Source: Gemmatimonadota bacterium
GTDB taxonomy: Bacteria > 4572-55 > J002
Reading direction: 5' to 3'
NCBI GenBank assembly: GCA_003697105.1
Contig: RFFQ01000173.1
Location: forward strand, 1-64,000
DNA: 64,000 nucleotides
Part shown: positions 28,143 through 37,040 of the stretch, piece after piece
How positions within the stretch are numbered: position 1 is the stretch's first letter
Layout: each line of letters starts with the position of its first letter
The notes under the pieces: model-generated
What the model saw: only the letters and a program-made list of their open reading frames with translations
Database searches by the model: none
Told to the model about the DNA's origin: nothing
Made by a program: the position numbers and the translations under genes

Positions 28143-28198
28143 TTGCGCCTCCATTATGTGGGAACCGGTGTTGTGAATTTCAGCAGAATAGCGCGATT

Positions 28199-28227
28199 AA
28201 TATTTGGGATTCGGGGTAAAATGTCAA
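28199..28227 (-). promoter_or_regulatory. Promoter of mltF
   Basis: On the minus strand TTGACA (28227-28222) is followed after 17 bases by AATATT (28204-28199). The -10 is imperfect but the position just after the upstream terminator is right. Confidence 0.5.
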
Positions 28228-28245
28228 GATAAACTTGGCAAGATC

Positions 28246-28280
28246 AAAAATGCCCTATCCATCCTGAGATCAATAGGGCA
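28246..28280 (-). terminator. Terminator after the Big_5-type lipoprotein gene
   Basis: TGCCCTAT and ATAGGGCA form a hairpin 26 bases after the stop codon at 28307, and the minus strand continues with TTTTT. Confidence 0.85.
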
Positions 28281-28306
28281 TGGAAGATTCTGTTTTACTG
28301 AAGAGG

Positions 28307-30067
28307 CTACTGGTTTAGGATAAAATATACGTAGTCATCAAGAAGTGGCGCACCTCCCGGGTCGGTGGCGATAACTTCCACCCGCCAGTCCGGGTAGATG
28401 GTTGAAGTTAGCGTTCGGGTGACGGTGCGGATCGTGGCATTAGTGGTATTGATGGCAATTAAATCCCACGTTTGAGTATCGCTATTGTAATTTCGCCAAC
28501 GGACGGTAAATCCATCAACGTTATCCAATTGCACTTCCCACCGTACCGTCACCGGATTATCCACCATTTCACCATCTTGTGGCTGGATAATGTGCAGGTA
28601 GGACTCCGATTGAACTAGGGTAAAGTTGACCTGATCCGCATCGAGAACATTACCGTCTATATCGTAACCGGATACGGTTGCCCGGAATTCCGTGATCGTT
28701 TCCGGCAACTCAATGTGAAAACTGTCGGCTTCCGTGGTTTCCTGCGTGATGATACCCCACTCACCGTTCTGATTTCCTTCGATCACGATACCAAAATAGC
28801 TCAAGTCCATTCCTGAACTCCCCCAGTGGAAGGTGACCGGATTCGTTACTTCGGCGTTCTCATCGGGTTCGGTAATCTGGACGGTATGACTCAGGGGGCT
28901 ATTGGCGACCTGACGCCAGTCACTATCTGCGGGTTCGCCACCAATTCCGTTATTATTCTGATCGAGCGGGTAGCCCGTTTGGCTCATAATCGTAGCGGAC
29001 AGCCACACTTCCGCGACATCGCTTATCGGCGAGGGGTAATAATAATGAAAGCCACGTAGGTCACTATCAATGGTGATCGAGCCATAGATCCATTCAGTTT
29101 GCTGGCGTACCCGAATATTGGCGGTTGTCAGTGTGGCGACATCCATCTTTTGATCGAACCGTAACCGGAATCCAATATCATTTGTCAATAGGCGTATGCC
29201 GGCAACTGTCGGATACAGTTGTTCATCTGCTACTAAAAATTTCCATTCCAGATTTTCCGTGTAAGGGTAGTAGCGGTTATTGCGTCGTTCCATTAGGGGA
29301 TTCCCACTGGTATCCTGCATGGCACTAACGTTCACACTGACGTGGTAGGTAGTATTATTTTGGAGCGGATCGACCGGTTCAAAGCGCACTGTAGTGTTGG
29401 AGAGCGTGATGCGTTCCAAAGGTACCAGTTCCGTCCCTTCGGCAAAGAGTTTGACCGTATTGGTGTTCAGGTAGGTGGTATCCATGGGACCGCCGGCAAA
29501 CCGAAGTTGGATGATCGGGCGTCGGTCGGTCATCCGTCTTTCAGTGGGAGTCTGGTCGGTTAGGTACGGGTACTCAATATCACGCAGACCCAGTTCGCCC
29601 CCGGCGGTGAAAAAGGTTGTCCGAAAATAGTCGAGTGGGGGTGCATCGATTTGCCCGTTGTCGTTGCCGTCCAATGGGTTTCCAGCAATATCTTTGGCAG
29701 AATCTTGAATCGTCAGGATGAATGCACCTTGGGGTAGGGAGGCATCCGGGATAAAGGTTAACGTATAGGTGGGCACATGGTAGCTCAGCTCACCGGTGAC
29801 CGGTCCCACATTGAGATCACCAGCCGTTTGATAGACGCTCACGGTGGTCTGATTCAACGTTTCGGGGTTCATAGCTTCCGAAAACTGGACGACCAATTTG
29901 GCATACGGGGTGACCTCCCCGGAGGTGGCATTGACCACAGTTGGAGACACTTTATCGGTCAGACCCGCAAGGTCTCCTGGATCGGAGTCTGGGTGTAACG
30001 GGTTATCTTCCTGACTGCAACCCGCCACCAGCATCACCGTGAGTAAAATCGTGATTATCTGCTTCAT
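28307..30067 (-). CDS. Lipoprotein with SbsA-type Ig-like (Big_5) domains
   Basis: A 586-residue predicted lipoprotein with lipobox VAGCS (Cys near residue 17). At least two Big_5/SbsA-like Ig domains are visible: residues about 38-155 (VSPTVVNATSGEVTPYAKLVVQFSEAMNPETL) and about 170-285 (PIIQLRFAGGPMDTTYL). A further divergent one follows near 290-390. The last 190 residues hold two shorter beta domains opening with ITEPDENAEV and IIQPQDGEMV. Such proteins sit on the cell surface or outer membrane. It follows the predicted barrel gene by 13 bases with an AGGAGG ribosome site, so the two are one operon and may act together. Confidence 0.8.
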   Translation of the reverse strand: MKQIITILLTVMLVAGCSQEDNPLHPDSDPGDLAGLTDKVSPTVVNATSGEVTPYAKLVVQFSEAMNPETLNQTTVSVYQTAGDLNVGPVTGELSYHVPTYTLTFIPDASLPQGAFILTIQDSAKDIAGNPLDGNDNGQIDAPPLDYFRTTFFTAGGELGLRDIEYPYLTDQTPTERRMTDRRPIIQLRFAGGPMDTTYLNTNTVKLFAEGTELVPLERITLSNTTVRFEPVDPLQNNTTYHVSVNVSAMQDTSGNPLMERRNNRYYPYTENLEWKFLVADEQLYPTVAGIRLLTNDIGFRLRFDQKMDVATLTTANIRVRQQTEWIYGSITIDSDLRGFHYYYPSPISDVAEVWLSATIMSQTGYPLDQNNNGIGGEPADSDWRQVANSPLSHTVQITEPDENAEVTNPVTFHWGSSGMDLSYFGIVIEGNQNGEWGIITQETTEADSFHIELPETITEFRATVSGYDIDGNVLDADQVNFTLVQSESYLHIIQPQDGEMVDNPVTVRWEVQLDNVDGFTVRWRNYNSDTQTWDLIAINTTNATIRTVTRTLTSTIYPDWRVEVIATDPGGAPLLDDYVYFILNQ

Positions 30068-30080
30068 GGTGTCGTCCTCC

Positions 30081-31772
30081 CTAGAATTTGATCGTTGCCG
30101 ATAGTTGCCATGCCGATAGATCGGTCAATTTGGCAAAACCCATCAGATCGATTTGAAAATTGGTATTGACGTGATATCCGGCGCCATAAGTGTATTCGGT
30201 GTGAGTCATCGTGGTATTGTGTTTTTCAGATGTTCCCGTTTGGACTTCGTATGCTTCAGGTTGAATAGAACTCACAACGCGCCCATCACCGTAGGTTATC
30301 ACTTGCAAAGGTGGTTCGTTTAATTCAAACTGACGGGTAAGGGTCTCTTTGCGGGTGGTGATCGTGTGAAGTGCACCTAGCCGTAAATCGATTTTCTTTG
30401 TCAAGGCAAATTCCATGGCTACCGGTAGTTTTAGCACTGTTTCGGCAGTGGTTTGTTTGGTGCTTTCTATCTCATGTGCGATAACTTCTTCTGCCGAATC
30501 ATCCCCGTCATTGGGTTCATTATCGCCATCATTTACTGTGGTTGTGTTGTAAACGTGGCGATTAAAGGTTTGCTCAAATGTCTCTTTGCCGGTGGTGACT
30601 CCGAAACCATAGGCAAATTTTGCCCGGTCGATGAACCTATAAACGGTGCGGGTATAAAATGTAACCTCATCCCGGCTCAAATCACCCTTGATGCTGGCGG
30701 AATCGTTCTCAGTTGTTCGGGTAAATTGATCGAATTCCCCAAGGGTGTACCATTCTTCTGAGACATGTGACCTGTAGATTTTAGCATCGCTATCCACGTC
30801 ACCGGAGGAATGTTTCCACAGCAGGTCCACCCACGTCGTTTGGTTTGCACTCCAATGGTATTGTGCATTTACTCCAAGATAAAAATCCATGATCGAAAGC
30901 GGCATCTGTTGATCGGTGGCGGAGGACGCATGGGTATGATCCCGCAAGAGTGTATCTGCCGGAGCGCGATTCTGCCATTCTTCACTCCATTGATAATCTT
31001 GTTGTTCTGTCGATTGGAATCCTAAGCCGATTTGTCCCCCGAAACGCATATAAGACGAATATTCCTGTCTCACTGACGCGACGAATAGATGCTCGTCTTG
31101 GCTGGTTTTATACAGTTCCTCTTGCGATTGTCTTTCGGAGGTGGTGACCTGATTCCATACTAGCTGGGTTAGAGTCTGCTGTTCGGAAAAAGAGCGTGGG
31201 GTTTCTTCTGTCTGGGTGCGGTATTTATAGAGCAGTCCAAAACGGGTGTACATGATAGCATTGGCATAGCCGAGGAACATCTCACGGGTAGAACGTTCTT
31301 GCCGGGCATTGGCGCGTGCCTCAATGTCGGTTCGCATGTCATACGTGGAGTGATCCCCATTCTCATCGCTCCAGATGGTACGGATGGACTCGCTTTCACC
31401 GTATTGCCCCAGTGCATTTTCCAATAATTCCTCAAATCGGGAGGTGTTATACAGTAAACCACCACTACCAAATATGAAATGTCCCGATCCTCCCAACAGA
31501 TAGGCGTTTTCACTTTGATTATCCGAAAATTGAGTCTCGCTACCGCTAACCAGATTACTCAGGTTGGTATAAACTCGCATTCCGTCAATATAGGTCAATC
31601 CGACCGGATTTGCCAGCAATCCCGGCGAGTTATTAAGCCAAAGATCGAGGTCATCATCCAATAACCCCGCCGTAGCTTGCCGCCGGAATGATTCCCCGAC
31701 CCAGGCATCTACCGGTGTAAACCACATACTGATCACCCAGATGACCAGTATGACGCATTTAATATTGCCCAT
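30081..31772 (-). CDS. Predicted outer-membrane beta-barrel protein
   Basis: A 563-residue protein with a signal peptide ending TPVDA near residue 20. The body is a long series of alternating amphipathic strands rich in Tyr, Thr and Glu, ending in ...WQLSATIKF, a C-terminal aromatic residue typical of barrel insertion signals. An early NSPGLLANPVGLTYIDGMRVYTNLS segment recalls the PorV/FadL-like N-terminal hatch. I do not recognise the family. The frame is open to 31817, but ATG 31772 follows GGGAGG and starts the signal peptide. It is first in a two-gene operon with the Ig-like lipoprotein. Confidence 0.72.
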   Translation of the reverse strand: MGNIKCVILVIWVISMWFTPVDAWVGESFRRQATAGLLDDDLDLWLNNSPGLLANPVGLTYIDGMRVYTNLSNLVSGSETQFSDNQSENAYLLGGSGHFIFGSGGLLYNTSRFEELLENALGQYGESESIRTIWSDENGDHSTYDMRTDIEARANARQERSTREMFLGYANAIMYTRFGLLYKYRTQTEETPRSFSEQQTLTQLVWNQVTTSERQSQEELYKTSQDEHLFVASVRQEYSSYMRFGGQIGLGFQSTEQQDYQWSEEWQNRAPADTLLRDHTHASSATDQQMPLSIMDFYLGVNAQYHWSANQTTWVDLLWKHSSGDVDSDAKIYRSHVSEEWYTLGEFDQFTRTTENDSASIKGDLSRDEVTFYTRTVYRFIDRAKFAYGFGVTTGKETFEQTFNRHVYNTTTVNDGDNEPNDGDDSAEEVIAHEIESTKQTTAETVLKLPVAMEFALTKKIDLRLGALHTITTRKETLTRQFELNEPPLQVITYGDGRVVSSIQPEAYEVQTGTSEKHNTTMTHTEYTYGAGYHVNTNFQIDLMGFAKLTDLSAWQLSATIKF

Positions 31773-31846
31773 GATATAAACCTCCCTGTGGTGTGAATTA
31801 AAATTTATTGCGCTCATCGCAAACGGTTTCCTGCTAATTGCCTATA

Positions 31847-31876
31847 ATTTTAGCATATTTGGAAAGTTAGTGTCAA
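31847..31876 (-). promoter_or_regulatory. Promoter of the barrel/lipoprotein operon
   Basis: On the minus strand TTGACA (31876-31871), 18 bases, then TAAAAT (31852-31847), with TGC just before the -10 giving an extended -10 look. Confidence 0.6.
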
Positions 31877-31890
31877 CCGGTTAATCGCAC

Positions 31891-31928
31891 AAAAAAACTC
31901 CCTCTCATCAAATTGGGAGAGGGAGTTT
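31891..31928 (-). terminator. Terminator after the 729-residue lipoprotein gene
   Basis: ACTCCCTCTC / GAGAGGGAGT is a ten-pair hairpin followed on the minus strand by a run of seven T. Confidence 0.92.
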
Positions 31929-31959
31929 GGGATTTTTTTATCAATGCTACTGATGTGGG

Positions 31960-34149
31960 CTAGTTACTGCGTAATTTATCCATCACGCATTGTACAACCG
32001 GCCGGGCTTGCTCTTTCGCCCGGTTGTATTCCTCATCTGGGTCATCACCCGGATTTGCTTCCGCCATATTCGAGAGCGGAAAGTTTGTCAGAATGGTTTG
32101 TGGGACATTCAAAACGGGCTTGAAGATCGTTCCCGCCACATTGGGCTGCGCATCGGAATAGGGGCGATATTCAAAAATCACTTCTGCATTTTCGGCGGGA
32201 TAAAAATCTTCACGATACGGGTACGGACGATTTTCCGGAGCATCTAGCCATTCGGCATCCACACCGTTACACGAGTTCATCCCAATAATACTCAAATTGG
32301 AGGTTTCGGAAGCTCCTTGAGGGATGGTGGACCGCCGATTCACACCAAACAAGTAAGGAAAATCACCGCGTACAAACACTTTATCGTCATAGCCTGATTT
32401 TTGAAGCAATTTGTTGCCGGATAACCAGACCTTACCTCCAGATAGAATATAAGCAGAGAGCTCATCTTGAATATTGATAAAGGGTGTATGATTATTTGGG
32501 CGAACGCCTTCAAAATAGGATACTACAACCGCATACTGGCCAATCATTTCGATTAAACCCTCTTGATTATATGGAACAATCGTATAATTCTCGGTATCTT
32601 CGGCGTTAAAATGCCCGGTTTCCGTAAGCACATCCAGATAAAAATCTTCCATTTCCCACGGAATCAATCCGGCATTCGGTTTATTCAATCGATTGGGGTC
32701 ATCGGTAATCAGCAATACTTCTTTTTCAAATGTGGCATGAATCACGTTGTATTCCCAAGTGGCGGGGATATAAATCGGGTTATTCGCATCACCTTCGATC
32801 TGGTATTGTCCAATTTGATACGAATCATCCATGACTCGCACGTACAAGGTATGCATTCCCGGGCTAAATGCCTCGCCTTCTTGCAGTGCATCATACCACG
32901 TTAATGGGTTGGCGACTACCGCTCCGGTAAGGTCATAAACATCTTCTGTAACCGGTATGGGGTTGCCTTCGTCATCAAAAAAGCGCAAATAGAACTCCGT
33001 TTCGGTTTCACTATCGACAGGGATCCACTCACTCCATGTTGTGGTATCATCAATGGACCACGAGTAATGGGTAATATAGCCTTCTTCACCACCGCCGAAC
33101 GCCTCGGGGATAGGGTCTGTATAGCTGATACGGAAGGGACCGATACCGTTCCAATTTTCCTGTCCAACGGATGGCTGGTTGGAACTGATATGATTTGCTG
33201 GTACTAGCACGTTTTCGGCGGCACCAAATGTAATTTCCACTTGCGGGGTCAAGCTGGTTACCCGGTAATAGTAGCGGTCATAGTCCGCGGGGTCAATATT
33301 GGCAGGATTCGCCGGTCCGGCGGGCCAGGAATAAATCTCGCTCACCGCATTGCTCACATCCCAGGGCGCTAAGATCAGATTTTCTTCATTGCCTAAATCA
33401 ACAAAATCGCCCGTGGTGATAAGGGCTTGGGATAAATTAGCACCTTCCAGCAAGTCGGGGGTCGTGGGGTCATCGATATCGGTATCAACACCGGGGGTGA
33501 CCCCGGCCGTCGCCTCTGGACTGTCCAGATCAATCCGTACCGGGCGGGCGAGATAGGGATCGGTGTGATCCAAAGTAAATGCGTAGTAAGCCACCGGTTC
33601 ATCCTGCTCGTCATAAACCCCGTAACCCCGCTGGCTACTATATTCCTGACCACTCAGGAATATTTCTTGATCGACCCCGGAATACATCAGGTCCCGGCTG
33701 GCTTTGTTGGCACGGCGGACCACTTCTTCGTAGCCGAGCCAGGAGGCGCGATTATCGACCGAAATCACCTGAAATTTGTGCATCCGGATGGCGTCTAAGG
33801 TAACATCAAATTGGGCGTCCTCTGTCCAAATCCAGCGCCCGACTTCCGTTGGAGGTACTGCCGGGTCCGCCGGGGGATTATTCAAATCTGGGAAATCGGG
33901 ATTGACCGAAATCACGCGCACAAAATAACCCACGACATCCCCATCCCCATCGAATCCGGCAAAACGGAAAGTCAATTTATAAAAATCCGCCGTACCAAAT
34001 GGATTATCAATGGGTGTAGGCGGGCTGATTCTTGCCAGTGGTGGGATATTCTCGCTAATATCGCCGCTATAATCTTTATCACAACTCATTAGGGTTACCG
34101 CCAGTATCACACTTAAGAAAAGCCCCCCGAAAGGGTACAATGTTTTCAT
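31960..34149 (-). CDS. Large surface lipoprotein
   Basis: A 729-residue predicted lipoprotein with lipobox LMSCD (Cys near residue 23). The first half looks like Ig- or fibronectin-like strands with strongly acidic loops, including GFDGDGDVVGYFVRV, a pattern common in surface proteins of FCB candidate phyla. From about residue 470 there is an alpha/beta stretch beginning EVLLITDDPNRLN with SYFEGVRP and ILSGGKVWLSGNKLL. This resembles a Rossmann-like or class-I-amidotransferase-like fold without an obvious catalytic Cys. The function is unknown. AGGAGG lies upstream of ATG 34149, and the gene has its own promoter and terminator. Confidence 0.75.
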   Translation of the reverse strand: MKTLYPFGGLFLSVILAVTLMSCDKDYSGDISENIPPLARISPPTPIDNPFGTADFYKLTFRFAGFDGDGDVVGYFVRVISVNPDFPDLNNPPADPAVPPTEVGRWIWTEDAQFDVTLDAIRMHKFQVISVDNRASWLGYEEVVRRANKASRDLMYSGVDQEIFLSGQEYSSQRGYGVYDEQDEPVAYYAFTLDHTDPYLARPVRIDLDSPEATAGVTPGVDTDIDDPTTPDLLEGANLSQALITTGDFVDLGNEENLILAPWDVSNAVSEIYSWPAGPANPANIDPADYDRYYYRVTSLTPQVEITFGAAENVLVPANHISSNQPSVGQENWNGIGPFRISYTDPIPEAFGGGEEGYITHYSWSIDDTTTWSEWIPVDSETETEFYLRFFDDEGNPIPVTEDVYDLTGAVVANPLTWYDALQEGEAFSPGMHTLYVRVMDDSYQIGQYQIEGDANNPIYIPATWEYNVIHATFEKEVLLITDDPNRLNKPNAGLIPWEMEDFYLDVLTETGHFNAEDTENYTIVPYNQEGLIEMIGQYAVVVSYFEGVRPNNHTPFINIQDELSAYILSGGKVWLSGNKLLQKSGYDDKVFVRGDFPYLFGVNRRSTIPQGASETSNLSIIGMNSCNGVDAEWLDAPENRPYPYREDFYPAENAEVIFEYRPYSDAQPNVAGTIFKPVLNVPQTILTNFPLSNMAEANPGDDPDEEYNRAKEQARPVVQCVMDKLRSN

Positions 34150-34245
34150 TACACAACCTCCTCGTGTAAGTGACGTGAAGTAAAATAGTTAAGATGGCTC
34201 AATTCCTTGGGTAGGAAACTCATAATGGTTTCAATGAGATAAAAG

Positions 34246-34274
34246 AGGTTATCAAATTCTATAGGGATTGTCAA
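34246..34274 (-). promoter_or_regulatory. Promoter of the 729-residue lipoprotein gene
   Basis: On the minus strand a consensus TTGACA (34274-34269) and TAACCT (34251-34246) are 17 bases apart, about 95 bases before the start codon. Confidence 0.65.
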
Positions 34275-34315
34275 CACCTTTTTTCGTTGTCACTTTCTCT
34301 TTGGGATGCTCGATT

Positions 34316-34918
34316 TCAGTTGGTTTGAGCGGCATAAAACAGGTAGATCAAGCTAGCAGTGATGCCGGTTACCATCACCGGTTCCCAGATGGATGAGGCG
34401 GGTGGCAGTGCCGGATTTTGTTCGGTTTCCGTCGTGAGTTGTAGGAACGCTTGGGGCACCTGATCCGTAGTTTGTGCCCGGACACGACCGGAGGCAACCA
34501 ATTGCTGCTGGTGGTGAAGTTGGTAGGTCAATTGGGTGATACATTCGCGTTCTACCTGAACTTTCCGCCAGATTCCGCGCCGGTACGTGCGGGGGTATCG
34601 CACCCCTAATGCATCAATTTGCAAATATAACCGGTATATCTCCGGCTGGGTCGAGTCTGGGCGAACGGTTACTAACGAAATGGGCTTGGACTGCAACTCT
34701 TGACCCCATAGAGCGAGTAGAAAGAAGGCTTGATTTTTGTCATTTATCACTTCGGTATAAAGTTGGGATATGGGTACACCGGCAATTTCCGCCCAGAGGT
34801 TCCGGAGAGCTTGGCGTGTGGTCTGTTCCAACTGATCCGTGTTGGAGGGATAATCCAAACCGTGGAGGGCAGAGGCTGGGATGAGCATGGCAAACAAGAC
34901 TGCTATCAATCTGTGCAT
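34316..34918 (-). CDS. Small secreted/membrane protein, function unknown
   Basis: A 200-residue protein with an N-terminal signal peptide (HRLIAVLFAMLIPASALHG). The middle is a mixed alpha/beta region, and a C-terminal hydrophobic segment (VMVTGITASLIYLFYA) is likely a membrane helix. I recognise no family. The start ATG 34918 lies four bases after the stop of the tandem-DnaA gene, so the two are very probably co-transcribed; an earlier in-frame start at 34969 would overlap that gene more deeply. A cytosolic ATPase next to a secreted partner is notable. Confidence 0.68.
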   Translation of the reverse strand: MHRLIAVLFAMLIPASALHGLDYPSNTDQLEQTTRQALRNLWAEIAGVPISQLYTEVINDKNQAFFLLALWGQELQSKPISLVTVRPDSTQPEIYRLYLQIDALGVRYPRTYRRGIWRKVQVERECITQLTYQLHHQQQLVASGRVRAQTTDQVPQAFLQLTTETEQNPALPPASSIWEPVMVTGITASLIYLFYAAQTN

Positions 34919-34922
34919 GGGG

Positions 34923-37016
34923 TTACAATTCCATATCCAGACGGGTGGGGGGTTTATTCCAATCGACAATCATGCGGGAGAGAAGGTCTCGGACTAACTC
35001 ATTTGAGGGTTGTGGTGTCGTTGTACTGGCGGGTCGTTTTGCCGTTGAAGGTGCGGAAACGCTTGGCGTGGAATTTTCTCCTAATACGGAACGAAGTGTA
35101 TCCAGCGTAATTGTGGTTTCTCCGTTGACAGAACACTGTGCTGTCAGGCGGTTTAAAATTCCTCGTAATTCCCGGATACTATGTTGGTATTGGTGGGTAA
35201 TATAGTCGAGAGCGCGGGGGTCTATTGTTAAGTTTAAGGCTTCAATATAATTTTTGACAATAGTTCGCCGTACTTCTGCTTTTGGCGATTTGAGTTCGAT
35301 CACCAACCCCCCTTCAAAGCGGGAGCGAATCCGGTGCTCTACTTCTGTCAATAGATTCGGGGGACGATCACCACTAATGACGATCTGTTTGTTCACGGAA
35401 TATAAGGTATTAAAGCAGTGAAAAAACTCTTCTTGGGTGCGCTCTTTGCCGCTCAAACGCTGAATATCGTCCATCAACAGCACATCAATTTCATTGTAAT
35501 TCATCCGAAAGTCATCGGTGCGGCGCTCTTCAATTGCTTTGATTAAATGGCGGGCAAATTCATCCACGGTGATGTAGAGCACATTCAGATGCGCGTGATG
35601 ATCGACAATGTAATTCCCGATAGCGTGGAGCAGGTGGGTTTTTCCCAAGCCGACGCCGCCATGAATATAAAGCGGGTTGTATTGCTTTGCTGGCGCCTGA
35701 CTGACCGCTTTGGCAATGCTCATCAGCATTTTATTTTCATCCCCGGCGATGTAATTTTCAAACCGGAAATCCAAGATCAAGGTTTGGCGATAGGTTTGGC
35801 GGCGTTCAATGCGGGTTTCGAGCCGTTTCAGGTCGGCGGCAATCTGGTCGATGGCTTCCGGGTTGAACAGATTTTGTTCGATTTTGCGGGCGTCTGCTTC
35901 CAGCCCTCGCACATCCAAACATGCCAATTGCTTTTGGAATTCCGCTAATCGTTTGGCATCGCGGGTGTATTCCCGAAAAACTCGTTCGATCTCTTCCACA
36001 TTACCATCAATCACTTGCTGCAACCGGACGACATTAAAGCCTTTCATCTCCCACACATAGAGTTTTTGCCGGTAAAATTCGCGGAGTTCCTCTTCTTCTT
36101 GCCGTTTTGAGATGGTCTGGCTGACATCATGTTCGACTTCTTCGATAAATTGCCCGAATTCTTCCGGTAAACTAGATTTGGCGGGGGATTTGGCGAGGGA
36201 TTGAGGCTCGGGTTGGGCTACTGGTGGGGGAGTGACCTCCACCGCTGGGGAGGGTGGGGGGGTTGTGTCATAGCGTTTCTGGCGTTCGGCTAGGAGTCGT
36301 TGAACCCATTCCACGGTTACCTGCGCATCATTCAGGCTGGAAATCGCTAGGACTTGATTCAAGAAGCCCTCTAATTCCCGGATGTTGGAGGTAATTCCCT
36401 GTGCGATCTCGTAGATCAACTCCTCCGGCAGGGTGATGTTACGCAGGGCGGCTTTATTGTTAAGGATGGCGACTCGTGTTTCAAAATCGGGTAGTTGGAT
36501 ATCGGCTACCAGCCCTCCTTCAAAACGGGAGCGTAACCGTTCATCCAAATCCATACTTTTCGGCGGACGATCACTGGTGAAGACGATCTGTTTTTGCAAG
36601 GTATAAAGTGTATCGAATGTATGCAGTAACTCCGTTTGGGAGCGGTCTTTATCGGCGAGGAATTGAATATCGTCGATGAGCAGGCAATCCACATTGCGGT
36701 ATTTGTTGTGGAAATCGTCAATGCTTTTGCGCCGTTCAAGGGCATCTAGCAGTTCATTCGCGAACTGTTCCGCGGTGGTATAGATGATTTGAATCTCAGG
36801 ATTCGTTTGAAGGAGTTCATTACCGATGGCGCTGATGAGGTGGGTTTTGCCCAAGCCCACACCACTATAGATAAAAAGCGGATTATGCATAAAACCGGGC
36901 ATATCCGCGACCCCTTTAGCGGCGGCATAAGCAAAGCGATTACTATTCCCAACAATAAAGTGATCAAAGGTAAAGTTGGGATTGAGGAAGAGTTGAAGTT
37001 GGTTACCTGCGCTCAT
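34923..37016 (-). CDS. Tandem DnaA-type AAA+ protein lacking the DNA-binding domain
   Basis: A 697-residue protein with two DnaA-like domain III modules. Module 1 (about residues 10-245) opens like DnaA domain III (LNPNFTFDHFIVGNSNRFAYAA). It has Walker A GVGLGKTH (52-59), Walker B LLIDDIQFL, sensor TSDRPP and an RLRSRFEGGL arginine-finger block. Module 2 (about 413-645) repeats all of these: GVGLGKTH (454-461), LLMDDIQRL, SGDRPP and RIRSRFEGGL. Both have the IRELxGxLN lid. Between them lie a Pro-rich linker (252-285) and a charged helical, probably coiled-coil segment (285-410). The C-terminus has a Ser/Thr/Pro tail and no helix-turn-helix domain IV, so it cannot be the replication initiator itself. 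It lies 24 bases after the TPR gene in a long operon with bactofilins. The role is unknown. Confidence 0.85.
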   Translation of the reverse strand: MSAGNQLQLFLNPNFTFDHFIVGNSNRFAYAAAKGVADMPGFMHNPLFIYSGVGLGKTHLISAIGNELLQTNPEIQIIYTTAEQFANELLDALERRKSIDDFHNKYRNVDCLLIDDIQFLADKDRSQTELLHTFDTLYTLQKQIVFTSDRPPKSMDLDERLRSRFEGGLVADIQLPDFETRVAILNNKAALRNITLPEELIYEIAQGITSNIRELEGFLNQVLAISSLNDAQVTVEWVQRLLAERQKRYDTTPPPSPAVEVTPPPVAQPEPQSLAKSPAKSSLPEEFGQFIEEVEHDVSQTISKRQEEEELREFYRQKLYVWEMKGFNVVRLQQVIDGNVEEIERVFREYTRDAKRLAEFQKQLACLDVRGLEADARKIEQNLFNPEAIDQIAADLKRLETRIERRQTYRQTLILDFRFENYIAGDENKMLMSIAKAVSQAPAKQYNPLYIHGGVGLGKTHLLHAIGNYIVDHHAHLNVLYITVDEFARHLIKAIEERRTDDFRMNYNEIDVLLMDDIQRLSGKERTQEEFFHCFNTLYSVNKQIVISGDRPPNLLTEVEHRIRSRFEGGLVIELKSPKAEVRRTIVKNYIEALNLTIDPRALDYITHQYQHSIRELRGILNRLTAQCSVNGETTITLDTLRSVLGENSTPSVSAPSTAKRPASTTTPQPSNELVRDLLSRMIVDWNKPPTRLDMEL

Positions 37017-37040
37017 AGATTTGGTGCTGTCAAGATAAGG

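Noticed and set aside
34923-37016. Annotating this gene as the chromosomal replication initiator dnaA
   Set aside because: It lacks domain IV and domain I and has two AAA+ modules. Gene context is tsaD-gatCA-TPR rather than dnaN, so calling it dnaA would mislead.
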